Source: Blastococcus sp. CT_GayMR16 (GTDB lineage: Bacteria > Actinomycetota > Actinomycetes > Mycobacteriales > Geodermatophilaceae). From it: a stretch of 64,000 bases of DNA. A program made the translations under genes and the position numbers. How positions within the stretch are numbered: position 1 is the stretch's first letter; each line of letters opens with the position of its first letter. The stretch lies in NCBI RefSeq assembly GCF_004570875.1, contig NZ_SPQK01000022.1, forward strand, positions 16,133-80,132, given 5' to 3'. Positions 1-10,588 of this stretch are shown piece by piece. The notes beneath the pieces were generated by a model. The model saw nothing but the letters and a program-made list of their open reading frames with translations. It was not told the DNA's origin and did not search any database.

Positions 1-17
1 GAGGGAGTGACGCCACG

Positions 18-674
18 ATGACCGACGCACGCCCGGTTCTCGTCGTCGACAACTTCGACAGCTTCGTCTACAACCTGGTCCAGTACCTCGGTCAGCTCGG
101 CGTCCGCTGCGTCGTCCGGCGCAACGACGCCGTCGACATCGACGAGCTCGCCGACCTCGATGTCGCCGGGGTGCTGCTCTCCCCCGGCCCCGGCACACCG
201 TCCGGCGCCGGCGTGACCGTACCGATGGTCCGCGCGGCGGCCGAGCAGGGCACCCCGGTGCTCGGGGTCTGCCTGGGCCACCAGGCGATCGCCGAGGCCT
301 TCGGCGCCGTGGTGGTGCGCGCGCCGGAGCTGCTGCACGGGAAGACCAGTCAGGTCGAGCACGACGGCCAGGGCGTGCTGGCCGGTCTCCCGTCGCCGTT
401 CACCGCGACGCGGTACCACTCGCTCGCCGTGGATCCCGGCACCGTGCCCGACGAGCTCGAGGTCACCGGGCACACCGCGTCCGGGATCGTCATGGCGCTG
501 CGGCACCGTGAGCTGCCCATCGAAGGCGTCCAGTTCCACCCCGAGTCGGTGCTCACCGAGGGCGGGCACCAGTTGCTCGCCACCTGGCTGACCTCCTGTG
601 GCCTCGCACCCGACCCGGACGCCGTGGCGGTCGCAACGGCCGCCGCCCGGCGGCTCTCGGCCGCCAGCGCCTAG
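18..674 (+). CDS. pabA: Aminodeoxychorismate/anthranilate synthase glutamine amidotransferase subunit
   Basis: Class I glutamine amidotransferase of 218 residues, a normal full length. It releases ammonia from glutamine for a chorismate-using partner that makes aminodeoxychorismate (folate) or anthranilate (tryptophan). The nucleophile is Cys85 in GVCLGHQ, and the other triad residues are His174 and Glu176 in FHPES. The N-terminal DNFDSF motif is intact. The ATG follows a GAGGGAG ribosome site. The synthase component is not in the window, so the sequence cannot separate the folate from the tryptophan role. The position directly before pknB matches the actinobacterial origin-proximal layout, where this gene is usually called pabA or trpG. 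Confidence 0.93.
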   Translation: MTDARPVLVVDNFDSFVYNLVQYLGQLGVRCVVRRNDAVDIDELADLDVAGVLLSPGPGTPSGAGVTVPMVRAAAEQGTPVLGVCLGHQAIAEAFGAVVVRAPELLHGKTSQVEHDGQGVLAGLPSPFTATRYHSLAVDPGTVPDELEVTGHTASGIVMALRHRELPIEGVQFHPESVLTEGGHQLLATWLTSCGLAPDPDAVAVATAAARRLSAASA

Positions 675-695
675 GTCCGGCCCAGCCCAACGGCG

Positions 696-726
696 AAGGC
701 CCCCACCCGGTTCGGGTGGGGGCCTT
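696..726. terminator. Bidirectional terminator between pabA and pknB
   Basis: A perfect 13-bp inverted repeat (696-708 with 714-726) with a 5-base loop lies between two convergent genes. One arm begins AAGG and the other ends CCTT, so each strand gives a stem followed by T-containing sequence. It fits a shared rho-independent terminator. Confidence 0.85.
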
Positions 727-740
727 CGTGTCGTGCTGGT

Positions 741-2633
741 TCAGCCGCCGACGACCAGCAGGACGATCTCGTCGCCGGGGGCTGCCTTGGAGCCGGCCGG
801 CGGATCGGTGCCGACGACGGTGCCGGCGGTCTGGCCCGGCGTCCCCTCGGTGTCCACGCGACTGATGTTGGTGAAGCCCGCGTTCTGCAGGGTCGTCCGG
901 GCGGCGGCCTCCGACTGCCCTGTGGTGGCCGGGACCGTGATCGTCTCGGCGGGAGCGGCGATCTGCAGCGTGATGTCCTCACCGGCGCCGACGGCACTGC
1001 CCGCCCGCGGATCGGTGCCGACGACGGCCCCCTGGGGCACGGCATCGCTCTCGACGTTCTCGCTGGTGATCTGCCCGTCCGCGAAGCCGGCGGTGGTCAG
1101 GATGCTGCGCGCCTCCGCTTCGCTCTTCCCCGTCACATCGGGCACCTTGATCGTCCCGGTGGAGACCTGGAGCGTGATCGGCGAGCCGAGAGCCGCCTGC
1201 TCGCCCTCGCCCGGATCGACGGCGACGACCGTGCCCTCGTCCTCGATGGAGTCGACCTGGCGGGAGTTGACACTGGTGAATCCCGCGCGGTCGAGGGTGT
1301 CCCGGGCCCGGTCCTCGGTCAGGCCGATCACCGACGGCACCTCGACCGTGTTCGGCCCACCGCTCACGACGAGGTTCACCGCGCTGCCCTTGTCGACGCT
1401 GGCGCCGCTGGAGGGGTCGCTGCTGACGACGGAGCCCTCAGGCACGGTGGCGCTGGCCGCGACGTCGACCGTGCCGACCGTCAGGCCGGCGTCGGTGATC
1501 GCCTTCTCGGCGGCGGTGCGCTCCACGTTGACCAGCGGCGGCACCTGGACCTGGCTGGTCGCCGGTGGCGCGTCGTCCCCGCTCAGCGCGATGGCGGCCG
1601 CGATGGCGCCGCCCAGCAGCAGGACGGCGAGGACGGCGACGATCGCGATGATCTTGCGCTTGCGCCGGCGGGCCTGCTCGTCCTCGTCGTCCCAGCGGTC
1701 CTCGTCGCTGTAGCCCCCGCCGTAGCCACCGGGAGTGGCGGACAGGATCGTGGTCTTCTCGGCGTCGCCCATCACGGGGGTGGCCTCGACCCGCTGCCCG
1801 GCCAGCGCCCGCAGCAGGTCGTTGCGCATCTCGGCGGCCGACTGGTACCGGTTGGCCGGGTTCTTGCTCATCGCCTTGAGCAGGATCGCGTCCAGTTCGG
1901 CCGGCACCTGGGGGTTGATGGACGAGGGGAGGCGCGGATCCTCGCGGACGTGCTGGTAGGCGACGGCGACGGGGGAGTCGCCGCTGAACGGGGGAGCCCC
2001 GGTCACGAGCTCGTAGAGCAGACAGCCCATCGAGTAGACGTCGGAGCGGGCGTCCACGCTCTCGCCGCGCGCCTGCTCGGGGGAGAGGTACTGGGCGGTC
2101 CCTATCACCGCCGCGGTGGACGTCATCGTGGCAGCGGAGTCGGAGACCGCCCGCGCGATGCCGAAGTCCATCACCTTGACGGTGCCCTGCGGCGTGATCA
2201 TCACGTTCCCGGGCTTCACGTCCCGGTGCACGATGCCGTTCCGGTGGCTGAAGTCGAGGGCACCGCAGATGTCGGCCGCCAGTTCCATCGCGCGCTCGGG
2301 CGACAGGTGGCCCTCGCGCCGGATGACGTCGCGCAGCGTCTCGCCCTCGACGTACTCCATGACGATGTACGGGGTGGCGCCGATGGGTGTGCGGTCCTCA
2401 CCGGTGTCGTAGACCGCGACGATGGCGGGGTGGTTCAGCGACGCCGCGGCCTGGGCCTCGCGCCGGAAGCGGACCTGGAAGGACGGGTCGCGGGCCAGGT
2501 CGCTGCGCAGCACCTTGACGGCCACCTCGCGGCCCAGGCGGAGGTCGCGGCCGCGGTGCACCTCGGCCATGCCGCCGCGACCGAGGACCCCGCCGATCTC
2601 GTAGCGCTCACCGAGCACCTGCGGCGTGGTCAT
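741..2633 (-). CDS. pknB: Serine/threonine protein kinase PknB with PASTA sensor domains
   Basis: Transmembrane receptor kinase of 630 residues. The kinase domain covers about residues 11-275, with a glycine loop (GRGGMAEV), Lys40 in VAVKV, catalytic Asp138 in HRDVKPGN and DFG at 156-158. An acidic juxtamembrane stretch leads to one membrane helix (about 328-350). Four extracellular PASTA repeats follow, each with the VPxVxGxxxxxAxxxLxxAGF pattern. In this family PASTA domains sense muropeptides or lipid II, and the kinase controls cell-wall growth and division. It is the last gene of a minus-strand operon with pknA, pbpA, rodA, pstP, fhaB and fhaA. About 150 bases separate it from pknA. Confidence 0.96.
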   Translation of the reverse strand: MTTPQVLGERYEIGGVLGRGGMAEVHRGRDLRLGREVAVKVLRSDLARDPSFQVRFRREAQAAASLNHPAIVAVYDTGEDRTPIGATPYIVMEYVEGETLRDVIRREGHLSPERAMELAADICGALDFSHRNGIVHRDVKPGNVMITPQGTVKVMDFGIARAVSDSAATMTSTAAVIGTAQYLSPEQARGESVDARSDVYSMGCLLYELVTGAPPFSGDSPVAVAYQHVREDPRLPSSINPQVPAELDAILLKAMSKNPANRYQSAAEMRNDLLRALAGQRVEATPVMGDAEKTTILSATPGGYGGGYSDEDRWDDEDEQARRRKRKIIAIVAVLAVLLLGGAIAAAIALSGDDAPPATSQVQVPPLVNVERTAAEKAITDAGLTVGTVDVAASATVPEGSVVSSDPSSGASVDKGSAVNLVVSGGPNTVEVPSVIGLTEDRARDTLDRAGFTSVNSRQVDSIEDEGTVVAVDPGEGEQAALGSPITLQVSTGTIKVPDVTGKSEAEARSILTTAGFADGQITSENVESDAVPQGAVVGTDPRAGSAVGAGEDITLQIAAPAETITVPATTGQSEAAARTTLQNAGFTNISRVDTEGTPGQTAGTVVGTDPPAGSKAAPGDEIVLLVVGG

Positions 2634-2784
2634 CGAAGGTCCTCTCGGGCGGTGCGGGGCGTCGTCCCGGCGGGGGCCTCGACGAGCGCGCCGGCGCCCG
2701 GGAGGGGGCGCTCAGCGGGCGGGGAGCCGGCCGCGAGCGTATCCGCTCGGTCCTGCCGTTCCGGGGAGATCGTGGGGAGCACGC

Positions 2785-4488
2785 TCACCCAGCCCCATCC
2801 GCCGCAGGAGCCCCGGCGGGATCTGGCGGTAGCTCCTCCTCCGGCGGGGGCTCCTCCGTGCCTGGCTGGACGGTCGTCGTCGTGGCCGTCGTTGTCGTGG
2901 GGGGCGGGGCGGTCGTGGTCGCTGCGGTCGTCGTCGGGGCGGCCCGCGTGGTGGTGGTCGCCGCGGTCGTCGGAGCCTCCGACTCCTCGCCGCCCCCGTC
3001 CTCGGGGGTGAAGGCGTCCGCGGCCACGAACAGGACGACCTCGCTGCCGGGGGCGGCGAGCCCTTCCGACGGGTCGAGGGCCGCGACGTCGCCCGCGTCC
3101 AGCGCCTGGCCGGAGCTCGCGAGTGTCTCGTCGTCGGCCTCTTCCTGGCGGACGAGCACGCCGGCGGCCTCGAGGGTCGCCTGCACCTCGTCGGCCGGCC
3201 GGCCGATGAAGGACGCCGAGAGCTGGATGCCGGTCGGTGCGGCGCTGGTCGAGGAGGCGCTCGTGCCGGCCGAGGCACCGTTGCCGCCGCCGTCGCCGTC
3301 GTTGAGCAGGAACCAGGTGCCGCCCGCGAGCAGGAGCAGCAGCACGACCGCGGCGCTCAGCCAGGCCCACTTGGCGCGGCTCTTGCGGGGCTCGTCGTCG
3401 TACCCGGAGTCCCAGTCGTCGTCCTCGGGCGGTGCCTGCAGGGGTGGCATCGGGCCGGCCGGGCCCGTCAGGGGACCGGCGGACGCCGCCGCCGTCGGTC
3501 CGGTGGCGGGGATGACCTGCGTGCGGGACTCGGCCAGGCTCGCTCCGGTGAGCGCGCCGGCGGCCAGGGCTCCCCCGGCCACGGCGCCGCCGGCGACCAC
3601 CTTCGTCGGGGTGGTCCGCGGCCCCGGGACGGGTACGGCAGGGGCGAGGGTGCCACCCGCGGCGACGCGTCGGATGGCCTCGGCGAAGGCGCCGCCGTCG
3701 GGGAAGCGGTCGGCGGGGTCCTTGGCCAGGGCGCGCTCCACCAGCAGCCGCACCGCGGGCGGGACGTGGCTGGGTAGCGGCGGGGGAGGCCGGTTGATGT
3801 GGGCGAGCGCGATGGCCACCTGCGAGGCACCGTCGAACGGGCGGGCTCCGCACAGGCACTCGTAGGCGACGACGCCGAGGGAGTAGACGTCGGAGGCCGC
3901 GGTGACCTCCATGCCCTGCGCCTGCTCCGGGGAGAGGTACTGCGCCGTGCCCACGACCATGCCGGTGCGGGTGAGCGGGGTGGCGTCGCGCGCCTGCGCG
4001 ATGCCGAAGTCGGTCAGCTTCACCACGCCGTCCGGCCGGACCATGAGGTTGCCGGGCTTGATGTCGCGGTGCACGACCCCGGCGCGGTGAGCCGCGGAGA
4101 GTCCGTCGGCGGACTGGCTGAGCACGTGCAGCGTCCAGTCGACCGGCAGCGCACCCTCGTCGTGCAGGATCTCCACGAGCGGCTGGCCCTCGACGAACTC
4201 CATGACGAGGAACGCGAGCTGCTGGGTGCCGGTGTCGTCGACGGTCTCGCCGTAGTCGTAGACCGAGGCGATGTTCGGATGGGTCAGCCCGGCGGTATGG
4301 CGGGCCTCGTTGCGGAAGCGGGCGAGGAAGTTCGGGTCGCCGGTGTACTCGCTCTTGAGCACCTTGGCCGCCACGATCCGGTCGAGCACCCGGTCGCGGG
4401 CCTTCCACACCTCACCCATGCCGCCCGTCGCGATCGGGGCGGTGATCTCGTAGCGGCCTGCGAGCAGGCTGCCGGTCGCCAGTGCCAT
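2785..4488 (-). CDS. pknA: Serine/threonine protein kinase PknA-like
   Basis: Membrane kinase of 567 residues. The kinase domain starts at about residue 11, with a TGGMGEV loop, Lys42, Asp142 in HRDIKPGN and a DFG. A single transmembrane helix lies near residues 375-395. The outer part holds one PASTA-like unit (begins FIGRPADEV) and then a Thr/Ala/Pro-rich tail with runs such as TTTTATTTTV. The start ATG overlaps the pbpA stop by one base (TGATG), which implies translational coupling. In mycobacteria PknA phosphorylates division and cell-wall proteins and cross-activates PknB. The tail PASTA unit differs from mycobacterial PknA, whose outer part is short, so substrate sensing may differ. Confidence 0.92.
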   Translation of the reverse strand: MALATGSLLAGRYEITAPIATGGMGEVWKARDRVLDRIVAAKVLKSEYTGDPNFLARFRNEARHTAGLTHPNIASVYDYGETVDDTGTQQLAFLVMEFVEGQPLVEILHDEGALPVDWTLHVLSQSADGLSAAHRAGVVHRDIKPGNLMVRPDGVVKLTDFGIAQARDATPLTRTGMVVGTAQYLSPEQAQGMEVTAASDVYSLGVVAYECLCGARPFDGASQVAIALAHINRPPPPLPSHVPPAVRLLVERALAKDPADRFPDGGAFAEAIRRVAAGGTLAPAVPVPGPRTTPTKVVAGGAVAGGALAAGALTGASLAESRTQVIPATGPTAAASAGPLTGPAGPMPPLQAPPEDDDWDSGYDDEPRKSRAKWAWLSAAVVLLLLLAGGTWFLLNDGDGGGNGASAGTSASSTSAAPTGIQLSASFIGRPADEVQATLEAAGVLVRQEEADDETLASSGQALDAGDVAALDPSEGLAAPGSEVVLFVAADAFTPEDGGGEESEAPTTAATTTTRAAPTTTAATTTAPPPTTTTATTTTVQPGTEEPPPEEELPPDPAGAPAADGAG

Positions 4489-5921
4489 CAGCCCCCCTGA
4501 CCGTCGAGGTAGGCCTGGATCACCGTGCGGGCGATCGGGGCGGACACGTCGCCGCCGGTGCGGCCACCGTTCCGCACGAAGACGGCCACGGCGATCTTCG
4601 GGTCGTCGGCGGGGGCGAATCCGATGAACCAGCTGTGGTCGTCGGCGGAGTTCTCCGCCGTCCCCGTCTTGCCCGCGACCTGGACGCCGTCGATGCGGGC
4701 CCGGCGGCCGGTCCCGTTGTCCACGACGCTGGTCATCATCTCGGTCAGCTGGCCGGCGACCTCCGCGGAGACCGGCTGGCCCATCTCCTCCGGGTCGGTC
4801 TTGTCGATGACGGTGAGGTCGGGCGCCTGCACCTGCGAGACCAGGTAGGGCTTCATCAGCGTGCCGTCGTTGGCCACCGCGGCAGCGATCATCGCGGCCT
4901 GCATCGGCGTCACCTGCACGTCCTGCTGACCGATGGAACTGATCCCGAGCTGGGCGTCGTTCTCGATGTCACCGAGCTTGCTCGGCGCCACGGTCAGCGG
5001 CATCTTGAAGCCCTCGTCGTCGATGCCGAAGGCCGCCGCCATGTCGCGGATGCGCTCCTCGCCGAGGTCGATGCCGAGCTGGGCGAAGGCGGTGTTGCAG
5101 GAGATGGTGAGCGCGTCGATCAGCGCCTGGTCGGCGCCGCCGTTGCAGCTCTCGCCCCCGAAGTTCTCCATCGTGGTGGAGGTGCCGGGCAGGGTGAGCA
5201 GGTCCGGCGCCGGGACGGTGGTCTGCGGCGTGAAGTCGCCGCTGGACAGCGCGGCCGCCGACACGATCACCTTGAAGATCGAGCCGGGTGAGTACCGCTG
5301 GCTGATGGCCTGGTTGGTGAGCTGGTCGTCGGTGAGCTGTTCGCGGTAGGCGCGGATGGCCGCCGGGTCGTGGCTGGACAGCTGGTTCGGGTCGTACGAA
5401 GGAGTGCTCGCCAGGCCCAGGATCGCCCCGGTGGACGGGTCGAGCGCCACCACGGCGCCGGTGACGCCCTCGAGGCCGGTCATGGCCGCCTGCTGGACGG
5501 CCGGGTCCAGCGTCAGCTCGACGTTGCCCCCGGCCGGGTCGCGTCCGGTGAAGAGGTCCGCCAACCGGCGCAGGGTGAGCCGTGGGTCGGAGCCGGCGAG
5601 CAGGTCGTTCTCGGCGCGCTCGATGCCGGTGCTGTTGTAGATCACCGAGTAGTAGCCCGTGACCGCGGCGTACAGCTCGCCCGCGGGGTACTGGCGCAAG
5701 TAGGTGAGGCGGTCGTCGGTGGCGGTGGAGAGCGCCACCTCGTTGCCGGCGACGACGATCGAGCCGCGTTCGCGGTCGTACTCCTCCGCGAGCTGGCGGG
5801 TGTTGCTCTGATTCGTGCGGAGCTCGTCGGACCGGACGACCTGGATGTAGTTGACGTTGATGATCAGCAGCGTGAACAGCACGAGCACGCTGATCGCGAC
5901 CTTGCGCAGGGGCGCGTTCAC
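4488..5921 (-). CDS. pbpA: Peptidoglycan D,D-transpeptidase, PbpA/FtsI-type class B penicillin-binding protein
   Basis: Class B penicillin-binding protein of 477 residues that cross-links peptidoglycan. It has an N-terminal membrane anchor (about 8-25) and a dimerisation region. The transpeptidase domain carries the three active-site motifs: Ser214-x-x-Lys217 in SPGSIFKV, SCN at 274-276 and KTG at 418-420. The length matches mycobacterial PbpA. It overlaps rodA by four bases (ATGA) and pknA by one, so the three are probably translated together. The paired SEDS protein (rodA) is the expected glycan-polymerising partner. Confidence 0.95.
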   Translation of the reverse strand: MNAPLRKVAISVLVLFTLLIINVNYIQVVRSDELRTNQSNTRQLAEEYDRERGSIVVAGNEVALSTATDDRLTYLRQYPAGELYAAVTGYYSVIYNSTGIERAENDLLAGSDPRLTLRRLADLFTGRDPAGGNVELTLDPAVQQAAMTGLEGVTGAVVALDPSTGAILGLASTPSYDPNQLSSHDPAAIRAYREQLTDDQLTNQAISQRYSPGSIFKVIVSAAALSSGDFTPQTTVPAPDLLTLPGTSTTMENFGGESCNGGADQALIDALTISCNTAFAQLGIDLGEERIRDMAAAFGIDDEGFKMPLTVAPSKLGDIENDAQLGISSIGQQDVQVTPMQAAMIAAAVANDGTLMKPYLVSQVQAPDLTVIDKTDPEEMGQPVSAEVAGQLTEMMTSVVDNGTGRRARIDGVQVAGKTGTAENSADDHSWFIGFAPADDPKIAVAVFVRNGGRTGGDVSAPIARTVIQAYLDGQGG

Positions 5922-7335
5922 TGCTGCACCACCTCGGTGGGCGCCTCGCCCAGTCGCGGCGGCGGGGCGGCGTGCGGGGTCGCGGGGCGGCGGGCGGCGT
6001 CGCTGATCCGGACGAGCAGCGCCACGAGCACGAAGTTGGCCACCAGCGAGGAACCGCCGTAGGCCAGGAACGGCGTCGTCAGGCCGGTGAGGGGCAGCAG
6101 GCCCGTGACGCCGCCGAGGACGACGAAGACCTGCCAGGCGACCGCGAAGGCCAGACCGGCGGCCAGCAGCTTGCCGAACGCGTCCCGCACGATCAGCGAC
6201 GTCCGCAGGCCCCGCTCGACCAGGATCAGGTAGACGACGATCACCGCGACGAGGCCGAACAGGCCGAGCTCCTCGCCGACGGCCGAGGCGATGAAGTCGC
6301 TCTTGGCCACCGGCACCTGGTCGGGGCGGCCGCCACCGAGACCGGCGCCGAACAGGCCGCCCGTGCCGAGACCGAACAGCGACTGGACCAGCTGGTAACC
6401 GGCGCCGTCCTGGTAGGCGAACGGGTCGAGCCAGACGTCGACGCGGGCTCGGACGTGGCCGAAGACCTGGTAGGCGAAGAAGGCGCCCGCAGCGAACAGC
6501 CCGACGCCGATGAGCAGCCAGCTCGACCTCTCGGTGGCGACGTAGAGCATCACCACGAAGATGCCGAACAGCAGCAGCGAGCTGCCCAGGTCGCGCTCGA
6601 AGACCAGGACGAGGATCGACAGCACCCAGGCGAGCAGCACCGGGCCGAGGTCACGGCCGCGGGGGAGCTCCAGCCCGGCCACCTTGCGGCTGGCCAGCGC
6701 CAGGACGTCGCGCTTGTCCACCAGGTAGGCGGCGAAGAAGACGACGAGGCAGATCTTGGCGAACTCGCCGGGCTGGATCGAGAAGCCGGCCAGCCGGATC
6801 CAGATCTTGGCGCCGTTGACCTCGGAGATCGCCGATGGAAGGACGGCCGGCAGCGCCAGCAGGGCCATGCCGACGAGCGCCAGGGTGTAGGCGTAGCGGG
6901 AGAGCGACCGGTGATCCCGCACGAACACCAGGACGGCGACGAACAGCGCCACGCCCAGGGTCGCCCAGACCAGCTGGACGGGGGCGTCCTCGCGGGTGAC
7001 GTTGCTGTCGACCTGTTCCGCGGCCAGGTCCAGCCGGTGGATGACGGTCAGCCCGAGGCCGACCAGCAGGGCCACCGCCGGCAGCAGCAGGGGGTCGGCG
7101 TAGGCGGCCCACTTGCGGACGACGAGGTGCGCGACGACCCACAGCGCGGTGATCCACGCGCTGAAGGCGGCCATCTCCGGGCGCAGCGACCCGGTGATCG
7201 TGAGGTCGACGATGCTCTGGGCGACGACGGTGATGAGGACGGCGAAGCCGAGCAGGAGGGCCTCGGTGCCGCGCCGGGTCGGCACCGCGGTCGCGGCGAC
7301 GGAGCCGCGCGGATCGGTGGTCGGGGAGGCGGACA

Positions 7336-7336
<1 letters not shown>
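5918..7336 (-). CDS. rodA: SEDS-family peptidoglycan polymerase (RodA/FtsW)
   Basis: Multi-spanning protein of 472 residues with about 11-12 hydrophobic helices. It is a SEDS glycosyltransferase that polymerises lipid II and works with the downstream PBP. The family signature around QPGEFAKI and the large loop containing the RARVDVWLDP region are visible, as is the C-terminal GLTTPFLAYGGSS motif. The order pstP-rodA-pbpA-pknA matches the conserved operon, which favours RodA over the division-specific FtsW. The start ATG abuts the pstP stop codon and its stop overlaps pbpA by four bases. Confidence 0.94.
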
Positions 7337-8727
<1,391 letters not shown>

Positions 8728-8786
8728 GCGTCCTCCTCGCAGGCGCTCGGAGGGCGCGTGCCCCAGGGTGCGGTGCTCATCGGTGA

Positions 8787-8882
8787 GCTCGCAAGCTCGC
8801 TCACGCCGTCTCCTCGCTGGCGCTCGTCGACTGCATTCGCGAAGGCTGCTGTGCCTGATGGCTCGCTCGCAAGCTCGCTCAC
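8787..8882. repeat. Pair of identical 18-nt direct repeats before pstP
   Basis: The 18-base string GCTCGCAAGCTCGCTCAC occurs at 8787-8804 and again at 8865-8882. The second copy runs into the fhaB stop codon. The 151-base gap between fhaB and pstP is otherwise featureless. It may be a dispersed intergenic repeat or a remnant of the duplicated fhaB end. Confidence 0.6.
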
Positions 8883-9346
8883 GTACGCAGCTCCAGTGCG
8901 GTCTGGCCGATACGGATCGGCTGGCCGGGGTTGATCAGGAGCGGTCCCTGGACCCGCTGCTGATCAAGATAGGTGCCGTTGGTGGACCCCAGGTCCTCGA
9001 CGTACCACTGGCCCCCCCGGTTGGTCAGGCGGGCGTGGCGGGAGCTGGCGAAGTCGTCCGTCAGCACCAGCGTGGAGTCGTCGGCGCGGCCGATCAGGAT
9101 GGGTTGCTCCCCGAGAGTGATCTTGGTGCCGGTGAGGGGGCCGGCCGTCACCACGAGGGTGCGCGGGCCCTTCTGGCCCCGCTTGCGGCCCACCGCTGCG
9201 GCAGCGCGCGGGGGTACGGCGGCCACGCGCCCGGCGCGGCCGCCGAACAGGTCGGCCCGGACCACGCGGAACGCGGCGAAGATGAACAGCCACAGCAGCA
9301 GCAGGAAGCCGAAGCGGAAGATCTGCAGGACGATCTCGGCGGTCAC
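8879..9346 (-). CDS. fhaB: FHA-domain membrane protein FhaB (FipA-like)
   Basis: Protein of 155 residues with an N-terminal membrane helix (about 5-25), a short basic linker and one C-terminal forkhead-associated domain. The phosphothreonine-binding signature is present: GRADDS, then a conserved Ser-x-x-His (SSRHA), then GSTNGTYL. In mycobacteria this protein is a PknA/PknB substrate that binds division proteins. Position and length match the operon norm. Confidence 0.94.
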   Translation of the reverse strand: MTAEIVLQIFRFGFLLLLWLFIFAAFRVVRADLFGGRAGRVAAVPPRAAAAVGRKRGQKGPRTLVVTAGPLTGTKITLGEQPILIGRADDSTLVLTDDFASSRHARLTNRGGQWYVEDLGSTNGTYLDQQRVQGPLLINPGQPIRIGQTALELRT

Positions 9347-9413
9347 GGCGCGGCCCGACCCGGGCGCTCGGCGACCTTCGGTGCTGGGTGCCTGCGGTTC
9401 CTCGCAAGCGTCC

Positions 9414-10229
9414 TCACTGGCCGTCCTGCCGGTAGACCAGTACCGAGTGCCCGATCCGGATCACGTCGCCGTCGACGAGCGCCTGGCGACTGACCCGTCG
9501 GCCGTTGACGAGCGTGCCGTTGGTCGAACCGAGGTCCTCGACCGTCGCGGTGCCGCCGTCGAGGACGACGTCGACGTGCTTGCGGCTGACCCCGGTGTCG
9601 GGCAGGCGGATGTCGGCCTCGGTGCCGCGGCCGATGACGTTGCGCCCGGTGGTCAGCTCGTGGCGGGTGCCGGGCCCGTCCACGACCAGGACGTGCGTGA
9701 CGCCGGGACGCGAGCCGGCGCGGCCGGTGAACGAGGGGCCCTGCTTGCCGGTGTCGGTGGCGACGCGGCCACGAAGCGGCGGGAGGGGCGGCAGCGGTGG
9801 GTGGCCGTTGACCGGGGGAGCGGCGACGGCGACGTCCTCACGGGACGCCGGGCGCGCGGGGTCGGCCACCTGCGAGCTGACCTCGAAGACGCCGGTCGGC
9901 AGGTCGGGGTCGCGCTCGAGCCGGACGGTGACCTTGTCGAAGACCTGGTAGCCCTCGTCGTCGATGTGCTCGGCGACCATGTCGGCCAGTTCGTCGGCGA
10001 GCTGGTCGGACCACTGGCCGAGGTGCTCGAAGTCGGTGCGGCCCAGGGTGACGATGTAGACGTTGGGCGCCAGGACGCGACCCTCGCCGAGCACCGAACG
10101 CTGCTCGTCGGCCTCACGCTGGAGCGCCTTGGCGATCTCCGCCGGGTGCACCTTGCCCTTGAAGATGCGGGCGAACGCCAGACCGACCATGCCCTCGAGG
10201 CGTCGCTCGAAGCGCTGCAGCACACCCAC
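9414..10229 (-). CDS. fhaA: FHA-domain protein FhaA with N-terminal DUF3662 domain
   Basis: Soluble protein of 271 residues. Residues 1-120 form the DUF3662 domain found in FhaA proteins, beginning GVLQRFERRLEGMV. A glycine/proline-rich linker leads to a C-terminal FHA domain with GRGTEAD, VSRKHVD and GSTNGTLVNG. In mycobacteria FhaA binds phosphorylated MviN and restrains peptidoglycan synthesis. The GTG at 10229 was chosen because AGAGGAG sits five bases upstream and the conserved domain begins there. An in-frame ATG 66 bases further upstream adds residues unlike the family. It is the first gene of the operon. Confidence 0.93.
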   Translation of the reverse strand: MGVLQRFERRLEGMVGLAFARIFKGKVHPAEIAKALQREADEQRSVLGEGRVLAPNVYIVTLGRTDFEHLGQWSDQLADELADMVAEHIDDEGYQVFDKVTVRLERDPDLPTGVFEVSSQVADPARPASREDVAVAAPPVNGHPPLPPLPPLRGRVATDTGKQGPSFTGRAGSRPGVTHVLVVDGPGTRHELTTGRNVIGRGTEADIRLPDTGVSRKHVDVVLDGGTATVEDLGSTNGTLVNGRRVSRQALVDGDVIRIGHSVLVYRQDGQ

Positions 10230-10410
10230 AGTCGCTCCTCTGCATTCGGCCGGTCGTCCCGCTGTGCCACCGGTGATCGTAGCCGGGCCGTGCACCCACT
10301 ACCGGCCAGGAACTCGCGACGCCCCGCACGACACTTGCATCAGGGGTCCGATGGCCCGTCACCGACCGGGAAACGACCGACCCCCCGGCCGGGCTACGGG
10401 CCTCGGCTGC

Positions 10411-10416
10411 TAATGT
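10411..10416 (+). promoter_or_regulatory. Possible -10 element of the tRNA-Leu gene
   Basis: TAATGT lies 12 bases before the mature tRNA start and fits an actinobacterial -10 hexamer. No convincing -35 was found at the usual distance. Confidence 0.4.
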
Positions 10417-10428
10417 CGTCGCTCGCCA

Positions 10429-10511
10429 GGGCAAGTGGCGGAATGGCAGACGCGCACGGTTCAGGTCCGTGTGTCCGAAAGGACGTGGGGGTTCAACTCC
10501 CCCCTTGCCCA
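10429..10511 (+). tRNA. tRNA-Leu (CAG anticodon)
   Basis: An 83-base class II tRNA. The acceptor arms GGGCAAG and CTTGCCC pair fully. The D-arm region is followed by a five-pair anticodon stem (CACGG with CCGTG) around a loop reading TTCAGGT, so the anticodon is CAG (codon CUG). A long variable arm follows, and the T arm is GGGGGTTCAACTCCCCC. The 3' CCA is not encoded. tRNA-Leu beside fhaA is also the mycobacterial arrangement. Confidence 0.96.
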
Positions 10512-10520
10512 CCCCATGAC

Positions 10521-10556
10521 GAAGGACCCCGGTACCGCCAGGTGCCGGGGTCCTTC
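10521..10556. terminator. Strong hairpin after tRNA-Leu
   Basis: A 16-bp inverted repeat (10521-10536 with 10541-10556; one T-G wobble) has a 4-base loop. It begins GAAGGACCCC and ends GGGGTCCTTC. It lies nine bases after the tRNA and 33 bases before the stop of the convergent gene, so it may serve both. Confidence 0.85.
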
Positions 10557-10588
10557 GCTCTTTCCGCGCTCGCTCCGGGCGGGCGGTA

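Noticed and set aside
2630..4408. A minus-strand frame of 592 residues overlapping pknA
   Set aside because: It is the same strand in another frame, with no kinase motifs, whereas the frame ending at 2785 holds all of them.
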